A stretch of 6,141 nt of DNA, taken from positions 1-6,141 of the forward strand of contig DATBFY010000516.1 in the NCBI GenBank assembly GCA_036558265.1, in the 5' to 3' direction. This DNA comes from RYN-433 sp036558265 (GTDB taxonomy: Bacteria > Planctomycetota > Phycisphaerae > Tepidisphaerales > Tepidisphaeraceae). Shown one piece after another: positions 1 to 5,320 of this stretch (positions are counted from its first letter, which is position 1; each line of letters begins with the position of its first letter). The translations under genes were made by a program, and so were the position numbers. The notes beneath the pieces were generated by a model. That model was not told the origin of the DNA, made no database searches, and saw nothing but the letters and a program-made list of their open reading frames with translations.

Positions 1-1659
1 TCGCACCTCCAGGGTGGGCTGTGGGGAACTGGGAAAGCCGCTTCCGTTTATCCGTACGGCAGTGCCTGGGGGGCCAAATGCGGGCTCGAAATAATCAATG
101 TGGGGCAACGGGCAGGACTGGGGATCGCTTGCGGTTACACCGCTGATAGCCGATGCGCCACCCGTTTGCCCCAATGGCGATGAGCAGGGAGTTTCGGGCG
201 GGTCGCTGTTCCCATCATTGTCGCCGTTGCTATCCCCAGGTGTGGCAACCGTCACGCGATTGATTGGATTTGAACCCGCCGTCGCCGACACCGCCGCCGT
301 CACCACTACCGTGCTCAATGCCCCCGCGCCTAGGTGTGGATTCGTGGCTGCGTACACGCATGTCACCACCTGCCCTGCTGCTAAACACGACCACCCCGTA
401 CCATAGCTCGGCGCCGGAGGACTCGCCACAAAACTCAGCCCCGGGGGCAGCGTATCGGTAACCGTGATCGCACCGGTCGTCGGCCCCAGACCGCTGTTCG
501 TGACAGTGATCGTATAGGTCACGTTCGTCCCAGGGGTGAAGGTCCCGCTGTGTGTCTTGCCAACCGATAGATCAGGAGGTTGGGGTGACGATACCGTGAA
601 GTCCGAGCTACTTGTCGCCGTCCCGCAGGGCGTCGTCACGCTGATCTTGCCCGTCGTCGCTCCCTGCGGCACCTTGGCCACGATCTTGTTCGCCTCGACC
701 GTCAGCAGGTCGGCACTCCCCACGGTCGTCGTGTTGAACTTCACCGTCGGGGGCGCTTGCGGGGCAGGCCCAAAGGTGAAGGTGCTCCCGTTGATCGTCA
801 CCTGTTGCCCGACTATTAGGCCAGAGGATGGATCAAACCCGCTGATCGTCGGAGGAAGGCACGAAACCCTTCTCAGATCTATGTCGATGGTTCGAGTAAT
901 AGTTCCCGCATTTGGAGTCCAGAACGAGTTAAGTGCGTAGTGAGTGGTTGCCGTATTGGTATAAAGGATGCGATCTGGGTCAGAGGACTGCACCAAACGG
1001 TTCACAATGTCGAACGTCGGAACAAGGGTTTCGCCCCCAATCGACGCTGCTCCACCCGGAGAATTGAATTCGACGATGCTCGAATCAGAGCGGCATAGCG
1101 ACCCGCCTGAGTAAAGTTCAATAGTTGAAGGCCCAGCTACGTGGTAAGTAATCGGAACTTGTGACCGGCTCGCCGTAATGCTGTAAGATCCTTGTCCTAT
1201 TTCGTTGATGGAAATTGACGGGTTTGGAATGAAAAAGTTAACAGCAGCGTCTCTAGTGTTTGTATCTACTCGTCTGTCTGGGGATAGACAGCTACCTCCG
1301 GGCGATAACGGGATAACCTGAACGAGATGTTCATGGAATGTGGAATCGACCTTCGCCGTCTTCGCGCTTACTCCGACCGTGTAGACAACTTGGGACGTCA
1401 TGGTTTGTGTCATATCAGCAATAGCAACGTGAAGTACTTGTTCGACATGGTCTACGAGATTGAACGTATCGGTCAGCGTGATGGTTCCGACCCAGGATTG
1501 CGACGCCTGTGCGGTGGCTGGAGGTACCTCCGCAGTCGGAAAGTTCGCGAGCGAGAGGCCAAGCAGGGTGAGGAGGACAACAGCGAGCAGCGGGATGTCG
1601 CTGCGCCAATGATTCAACCCGCCGTTGGCAGCGGTGAGGGAAAATCGAGTGGCCCGCAT
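1..1659 (-). CDS. Exported IPT/TIG-DUF11 multidomain surface protein, N-terminal part (runs off left edge)
   Basis: Translating the reverse strand gives 553 codons without a stop up to the window edge, so the C-terminus is missing. Residues 1-52 look like a signal peptide: basic start (MRATRFS), hydrophobic core around 24-38 (LLAVVLLTLLGLSLA), and an A-Q-A cleavage site near residue 52. Residues 54-265 are beta-rich and match no family I recognise. Residues about 271-356 (PTISGFDPSSG...GQQVTINGS, then ...VPQGATTGKISVTT) have the IPT/TIG pattern. Residues about 363-486 are a DUF11 domain: DLSVGKTHSGTF, TYTITVTNSG, VTDTLPPGLSFVAS and GTGWSC are its typical strands. A second IPT/TIG begins near 518 (PHIDYFEPAFGPPGT). 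By family these are non-enzymatic extracellular beta-sandwiches, often stalks or adhesin-like parts; a role in surface display is inference. The start at 1659 was chosen for signal peptide length, with AAGGG eight bases upstream. An in-frame ATG at 1725 behind GGAGG is the main alternative. The gene is divergent from the one at 2393. Confidence 0.9.
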   Translation of the reverse strand, partial: MRATRFSLTAANGGLNHWRSDIPLLAVVLLTLLGLSLANFPTAEVPPATAQASQSWVGTITLTDTFNLVDHVEQVLHVAIADMTQTMTSQVVYTVGVSAKTAKVDSTFHEHLVQVIPLSPGGSCLSPDRRVDTNTRDAAVNFFIPNPSISINEIGQGSYSITASRSQVPITYHVAGPSTIELYSGGSLCRSDSSIVEFNSPGGAASIGGETLVPTFDIVNRLVQSSDPDRILYTNTATTHYALNSFWTPNAGTITRTIDIDLRRVSCLPPTISGFDPSSGLIVGQQVTINGSTFTFGPAPQAPPTVKFNTTTVGSADLLTVEANKIVAKVPQGATTGKISVTTPCGTATSSSDFTVSSPQPPDLSVGKTHSGTFTPGTNVTYTITVTNSGLGPTTGAITVTDTLPPGLSFVASPPAPSYGTGWSCLAAGQVVTCVYAATNPHLGAGALSTVVVTAAVSATAGSNPINRVTVATPGDSNGDNDGNSDPPETPCSSPLGQTGGASAISGVTASDPQSCPLPHIDYFEPAFGPPGTAVRINGSGFPSSPQPTLEVR

Positions 1660-1732
1660 CCTGGCCACCCTTACTGCAATACTAGGATCCTTTGGCGTTG
1701 TAGGCTCCAATCGGGACCACCACATCCGACCG

Positions 1733-1737
1733 CCTCC
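1733..1737 (-). promoter_or_regulatory. Shine-Dalgarno-like GGAGG favouring an alternative upstream start (ATG at 1725)
   Basis: On the minus strand GGAGG lies seven bases before an ATG at 1725-1723, which is in frame with the DUF11 gene. Use of this start would add 22 residues (MWWSRLEP... to ...VRVAR) ahead of the ATG at 1659. The motif is stronger than the AAGGG (1668-1672) that serves the 1659 start, but the extended signal-peptide n-region would then be about 45 residues, which is unusually long. The site is plainly visible; its use is undecided. Confidence 0.35.
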
Positions 1738-1982
1738 ATTTGCCCAGATTGGCCTGTACCGCTGTGCGGGCGTTGCAAAGGTTCTCAGCACGTGCAGACA
1801 CATCCCGACAACGAGGGTGACTCCCCAGGTTCCCGATACTCCACTTTTCGTTAGTGTGCCGACATTAAGCTGGGTACATTCAGACCTCGCGCCGTTGGAT
1901 GTAGGAAGAATTCGAAGTATGCGACGCCGTCGTTGGAACATTGCTGAGCGCCCTCGACCATTGAGGCGGTCCGCCCCCCTGT

Positions 1983-2055
1983 AGTCCCCGCCGCGAGCTC
2001 GTTGGCCTGCCAACTGTTTCAGAACGCAACGATTAGCGCTCGTCGCGACGGGACT
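1983..2055. repeat. Long imperfect inverted repeat (possible structured RNA or palindromic element)
   Basis: Outer arms AGTCCC (1983-1988) and GGGACT (2050-2055) are perfect complements. Inside them CGC (1989-1991) can pair with GCG (2045-2047) past a two-base bulge, GCGAGC (1993-1998) with GCTCGT (2038-2043, one G-T pair), and TCGTTG (1999-2004) with CAACGA (2027-2032) past a five-base bulge. That gives about 21 pairs over 73 bases with a 22-base apical loop. An alternative small hairpin, GTTGG/CCAAC (2001-2014), competes with the inner stem. Pairing was done by eye, and GC-rich DNA forms such structures by chance, so function is open. Confidence 0.4.
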
Positions 2056-2230
2056 CTAGCTCCGCCGACGCCCGCCTGCAAGCTGATCGGACGTGCGTCG
2101 CGCGTGGCAAGACCAGGACAAGGAACAAACCTGGAATCGTCAGGCGGATCTAGCGATCTCTCACGGTTATGGCCAGGCGTCGGCCGCCCGGCCGGCCTCA
2201 GAGCACCACTCGGCGTCGTACGAACCTACG

Positions 2231-2258
2231 TCGCAGGCGGCGACATCCACGCCTGCGA
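2231..2258. promoter_or_regulatory. Perfect 9-bp dyad, candidate operator
   Basis: TCGCAGGCG (2231-2239) and CGCCTGCGA (2250-2258) are exact reverse complements separated by ten bases, a spacing of half-sites common for dimeric regulators. The dyad lies 135 bases upstream of the GTG at 2393 and about 570 bases from the divergent start at 1659. No T-run follows it, so it does not look like an intrinsic terminator. No regulator gene is nearby to assign it to, and a chance match in GC-rich sequence is possible. Confidence 0.3.
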
Positions 2259-2343
2259 ATGGACCGGAGAGGCGAAAGGTGGAATGACGATGGAGATTTG
2301 CGACGACAGTACCGTTGGCCTCCGGTCGTACGCGGGCCAGCCC

Positions 2344-2371
2344 TTGAGCACGGGATGTTCCGAGGTGTAAC
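2344..2371 (+). promoter_or_regulatory. Possible sigma70-type promoter for the double-propeller gene
   Basis: TTGAGC (2344-2349) and TGTAAC (2366-2371) each match four of six positions of the -35 and -10 consensus, with a 16-base spacer. The -10-like box ends 21 bases before the GTG at 2393, which would give a short leader containing the GGAG at 2385-2388. Matches of this quality are frequent by chance, so this is only a candidate. Confidence 0.25.
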
Positions 2372-2392
2372 GTTGAGCCGCCGCGGAGAGCC

Positions 2393-5236
2393 GTGAGGAT
2401 TGGCAACCGCGCGCTTGGGGCTGCCGGATTGAAAGTCAGGGGAACGGGGCGCTACTGGCTGCTAGGTGCTCTGCTTGTCGTTGGGCTGGTATCAGTCCCC
2501 GTGGCGCGCGGCCAGCAGCCTGCACAGCCCGTGTCCCCGAGCTGGACGCAGCTCGCGCCCGCTGGGGGTCCGCCTCCCGCTCGTACCAGCTCCGAGCGCG
2601 CGGTGGCATACGACTCGGACAGCAACCGGCTCATTCTCTTCGGCGGCTCGCCAACGCTGGGAGGCGGACTCAACGATCTCTGGGTGCTGGTCGGGGCTGA
2701 TGGAACCGAGGGCACGCCGCAATGGCTACAGCTTGCCACCATCAACACGCCGGCTCCCCGTAAGGCCCACGCAGCAGCGTACGACGCAGCGAACAACCGC
2801 TTGATCGTCTACGGGGGGTGCCTGGGCCTGTGCACGCCGATCGACGACGGCGTCTACGTGCTCAGCAATGCGAATGGCCTGGGCGGCACGCCGATCTGGG
2901 AGAAACTGAATCCCGGTGGCCCGGCGCCACCAGTGCGAAACGGGCACACTGCGGTCTACGATCCGAGTAGCAATCGCTTGATCGTCCACGGCGGCGCCAA
3001 CTGCTGCGGTGGACGATTTGCCGATACGTGGGTCCTCACGAATGCCAACGGCCTGGGAGGCCCGCCGGCCTGGGAGCCACTCTTCCCCGCCAGTCTGCCT
3101 CCCGTTCGCGTCGGTCACAGCGCCGTATACGACCCAAGCAGTAACCGCATGATCGTCATGGGTGGGGCATCAGGCGGCTCCTTTGCGGGCGGGTATCTCG
3201 ACGACGTCTGGGTGCTGGCCAATGCGAACGGGCTCGGGGGCCAACCCGAGTGGACCCAGCTCGCCCCGGGCGGAACGCCGCCCGCGTCGCGAGCCCAGCA
3301 CGCCGCAGTCTACGACGCCGCGACCAATCGGATGATCGTCTTCGGCGGCAGCCGAACTTCGAGCGGCGGCAACGCCGAGTTTCTCGACGACGTGTGGATT
3401 CTCAACAACGCGAATGGGCTCGGCGGCCCGCAGGCCTGGAGCCGGTCCAGCGCCTCGGCCGGACCGTCGGCGCGAACGGGAGCCCACGCCGTGTACCACC
3501 CCTCGACCCAGCGTCTGGTCGTGTTCGGGGGAGCGAACCTGATCAGCCCGCTCGTCGACACCTGGGTTCTCGCCGGAGCGACGGAGAACGGCCCGCCACC
3601 GCAGCTTCCGACCCCGATGCCGCGCGCAACCCCCCTGCCGGCGCCGCCCCTCCTCCGTCCGGGAGACGTCATTGTGGTGGACACCAGCGCATTCGGCGGC
3701 ACCGGCGGGATCATTCGGGTCGACCCGGTGACGGGCGCCCAGGCGCCGATCTCCGGGGGCGGCAACTTCGTCAAGCCGAGCGGCGTGGTGGTCGCGCCGA
3801 GCGGCGACATCTACGTAGCCGATGTGGACGCGTTTGGCGGCTCGGGCGGTGTTATTCGAGTCGACCCGCGGACGGGGGCGCAGACGCCAATCTCGGCCGG
3901 TGGCCGCTTCGTCGAGCCCTTCGGCATCGCGCTGTCCCCGGAGGGAGATCTTCTTGTCGCCGATGCGGCCTCCTTCGGCGACAACACGGGCGCCATTATT
4001 CGGGTCGACCCCTCGACCGGCGCTCAGACTGAGATCTCGTGGGGTGGGCGTTTTGTGGACCCGGTTGCGGTCGCAACCGGAGCCAACGGCACCGTGTTCG
4101 TGGCCGATTTCAACGCTCCCGAGGCTGGTGGGGTGTTCCGCATCGACGTCGCGACCGGCGCGCAGACGCCGCTCGCCGGGGCGGAGCCATTGCAGCCGAC
4201 TGGGATCGCCGTTGGACCACACGGCGAGATCCTCGTCGCGGACAGCTTCGAGCGGACCAGTGCGTGCCTCATCGGCTGCGGGGGCGTCTTCCGCATCGAT
4301 CCGGTGACCGGTGCCCGCAGCAGGGTCTCGACGGGCGGAAATTTCGCACGGCCGCGCGCGCTCGTCGTCGACGCCAGTGGGCTCATTCTCGTGGTCGACG
4401 GGCTCGCGCTCGGCGGCGGCGCCGTGATTCGCGTCGATCCGGTGAGCGGTGCCCAGGCACCGCTCGCCTCCGGCGGCTACTTCGTTAGCCCAACCGGCAT
4501 CGCTATCGTGCCGGATGCCAGGCTACTGCCCGGCGGCCCGCCAGCTACCTCGACGGGCCCGCAGGCGCCTGGGAGTGCGGCGCTGCTCCCGGTCGGCGTC
4601 GGCTTCGCCCTGCGGGCCGATTTGCCCACGCTCACCTGGGCTGCCACGCCAGCATCGAGTGGGCCGCGCATCGCGCGCTGGTCCGCCGAAGGCTTGACCA
4701 TCCTCCCCCGAGGTGACGCCCCATTGCCGCCCGACGCCACCACCTTCCGCGATGAATCTGCCCCGGCTGACCTCGCGCGCTGCTACGCCGTCTTCTCGGC
4801 CACAGAAGGGACCGTCACCGACCTCTCCGACGTGCTCTGCCTCATTCCAAGCTCGGCTCCGTCGGCCGAGGCCCCTGGGCAGTTCTCCCTCCAATCGCGA
4901 GGGCCCGGCGCGGCTTCGCTAACCTGGGGCGGGCCGCCCTGGCAGACGGCGTTTCGTCTCGACGTGCTGTCCCTCGACGCATCGGTAGTCCGCACGCAGA
5001 TGCTGGTCAACGCCGAGCGTGCCACCGTCGACGAGCTGGCCGACACCCCGACATGCTACCGCCTGGAAGTGCTGAGCGGCTCCGACGTGCTCGGTACCAC
5101 CGATCTGCTCTGCATTATTCCCACGGGAGCGATTCTCACCGCTTCGCGCGGCGCGATTCAGTCGCTCCGCGACGCCGACCCGATCGTGATGCAGGTCCTG
5201 GGCGCCGCGGAGCGACTCCGCCTTACCAGCAGGTAG
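2393..5236 (+). CDS. Exported double beta-propeller protein (Kelch + NHL-like) with two C-terminal Fn3-like modules
   Basis: This is a complete 947-residue protein. Residues 1-40 form a signal peptide with basic VRGTGR before the hydrophobic core (WLLGALLVVGLVSVPV) and A-R-G|QQ as the likely cleavage site. Six Kelch-type blades begin at W51, W111, W169, W227, W287 and W349, each with the pattern (A/V)YDxxxNR(L/M)IVFGG followed by DxWVL; blades are joined by NANGLGG-type linkers. A proline-rich hinge (about 396-423) leads to six NHL-like repeats starting near 424, 471, 518, 566, 611 and 663, with the pattern GDxxVAD...GxIxRVDPxTGAQ. Residues about 731-818 and 824-912 are two Fn3-like sandwiches. 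By family, such propellers bind ligands or proteins or act as scaffolds outside the membrane; no active site is apparent. The start is GTG with GGAG four bases upstream; an in-frame TTG at 2429 would give a shorter, more typical signal peptide. There is no membrane anchor or LPXTG-type motif, so the protein is probably released or held by partners. The substrate is unknown. Confidence 0.95.
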   Translation: MRIGNRALGAAGLKVRGTGRYWLLGALLVVGLVSVPVARGQQPAQPVSPSWTQLAPAGGPPPARTSSERAVAYDSDSNRLILFGGSPTLGGGLNDLWVLVGADGTEGTPQWLQLATINTPAPRKAHAAAYDAANNRLIVYGGCLGLCTPIDDGVYVLSNANGLGGTPIWEKLNPGGPAPPVRNGHTAVYDPSSNRLIVHGGANCCGGRFADTWVLTNANGLGGPPAWEPLFPASLPPVRVGHSAVYDPSSNRMIVMGGASGGSFAGGYLDDVWVLANANGLGGQPEWTQLAPGGTPPASRAQHAAVYDAATNRMIVFGGSRTSSGGNAEFLDDVWILNNANGLGGPQAWSRSSASAGPSARTGAHAVYHPSTQRLVVFGGANLISPLVDTWVLAGATENGPPPQLPTPMPRATPLPAPPLLRPGDVIVVDTSAFGGTGGIIRVDPVTGAQAPISGGGNFVKPSGVVVAPSGDIYVADVDAFGGSGGVIRVDPRTGAQTPISAGGRFVEPFGIALSPEGDLLVADAASFGDNTGAIIRVDPSTGAQTEISWGGRFVDPVAVATGANGTVFVADFNAPEAGGVFRIDVATGAQTPLAGAEPLQPTGIAVGPHGEILVADSFERTSACLIGCGGVFRIDPVTGARSRVSTGGNFARPRALVVDASGLILVVDGLALGGGAVIRVDPVSGAQAPLASGGYFVSPTGIAIVPDARLLPGGPPATSTGPQAPGSAALLPVGVGFALRADLPTLTWAATPASSGPRIARWSAEGLTILPRGDAPLPPDATTFRDESAPADLARCYAVFSATEGTVTDLSDVLCLIPSSAPSAEAPGQFSLQSRGPGAASLTWGGPPWQTAFRLDVLSLDASVVRTQMLVNAERATVDELADTPTCYRLEVLSGSDVLGTTDLLCIIPTGAILTASRGAIQSLRDADPIVMQVLGAAERLRLTSR
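2543..3577 (+). repeat. Six tandem Kelch-type repeats of 58-62 codons
   Basis: The conserved tryptophans that open each blade are at residues 51, 111, 169, 227, 287 and 349 of the gene. Four of the linkers encode NANGLGG (2867-2887, 3041-3061, 3221-3241, 3407-3427) at a spacing of about 174-186 bases, with synonymous differences such as AATGCG/AATGCC and GGCCTG/GGGCTC. The first linker is the divergent GADGTEG. A count of six fits one closed propeller. Blade 6 is the most degenerate (HPSTQRLVVFGG). Confidence 0.85.
3662..4540 (+). repeat. Six tandem NHL-like propeller repeats of 45-52 codons
   Basis: Strand motifs GDVIVVD, GDIYVAD, GDLLVAD, GTVFVAD, GEILVAD and GLILVVD recur about every 47 residues, each followed by GxIxRVDPxTGAQ and then F(V/A)xPxGIAxxP. 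This is the layout of NHL/SMP-30-like six-bladed propellers. The final FVSPTGIAIVP, with no following repeat, would supply the closing strand. Family naming is by pattern only; a Vgb- or YncE-like propeller family would look similar. Confidence 0.8.
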
Positions 5237-5283
5237 TTTCAGTCTGTGCGCTCGCGTGCGCATGCCAATCAGTATCCGAAGAG

Positions 5284-5310
5284 GGGCCGGCGGCGAGTTG
5301 CCGTCGGCCC
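5284..5310. terminator. GC-rich hairpin between convergent genes, probable bidirectional terminator
   Basis: GGGCCGGCGGC (5284-5294) pairs with GCCGTCGGCCC (5300-5310) around a five-base loop GAGTT. That makes eleven pairs including one G-T, and GAG/CTC (5281-5283 with 5312-5314) can extend it past a one-base bulge. It begins 48 bases after the stop of the plus-strand gene and ends 11 bases beyond the stop of the minus-strand gene. There is no U-tract on either side, so it is not a textbook intrinsic terminator, though position and stability support a transcript end or 3' protection for both genes. Confidence 0.55.
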
Positions 5311-5320
5311 ACTCGACCAA

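Larger units (their letters stand above)
1660..2392. other. Divergent intergenic region without a convincing gene
   Basis: These 733 bases separate two divergently transcribed genes. The minus-strand frame of the DUF11 gene stays open up to a TAG at 2056-2058, but the translated extension (arginine-rich, no domain pattern) does not look like protein. Short plus-strand reading frames (for example 2093-2287, 64 codons) show no domain, no ribosome binding site that stands out, and no third-position bias like the large gene. The region contains two inverted repeats (1983-2055 and 2231-2258) and a possible promoter at 2344-2371. No tRNA, rRNA, insertion sequence or CRISPR repeat is visible. Confidence 0.6.

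Noticed and set aside
98..940. Plus-strand open frames at 98-406, 264-461 and 536-940
   Set aside because: They lie antisense to the minus-strand DUF11 gene, have proline/valine-rich sequence without any domain, and the opposite frame shows clear IPT and DUF11 motifs.
1327..1984. Plus-strand frames at 1327-1854 and 1625-1984
   Set aside because: The first is antisense to the signal peptide and N-terminal domain of the minus gene; both are arginine/cysteine-rich low-meaning translations with no family pattern.
1983..2055. Reading the inverted repeat as an integron attC site
   Set aside because: GTTGGCC and TGCCAAC do not fit the GTTRRRY/RYYYAAC core sites at the arm ends, and no integrase or cassette array is present.
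2002..2370. Plus-strand frames of 122 codons (TTG start, 2002-2370) and 64 codons (GTG start, 2093-2287)
   Set aside because: They overlap each other in different frames, with no domain, no clear ribosome binding site and no matching codon bias. The 64-codon frame, with DQDKEQTWNRQADLAISHGY, looks slightly protein-like and could be a gene remnant, but I cannot name it.
2867..3427. Regularly spaced similar segments as a CRISPR array
   Set aside because: The spacing of about 180 bases, synonymous variation and in-frame coding show they are protein repeats.
2393..3577. Galactose oxidase activity for the Kelch propeller
   Set aside because: The fold family is shared, but no Cys-Tyr cofactor or histidine copper ligands can be recognised, so an enzyme call is not supported.
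3170..4222. 350-codon minus-strand frame inside the double-propeller gene
   Set aside because: It is an antisense shadow typical of GC-rich genes: arginine/glycine/aspartate-rich without domains, while the plus frame shows regular propeller repeats.
3250..4488. Out-of-frame plus-strand frames at 3250-4032, 3822-4307 and 4039-4488
   Set aside because: They are arginine-rich translations of the shifted frame of the propeller gene; the repeat motifs are only in the main frame.
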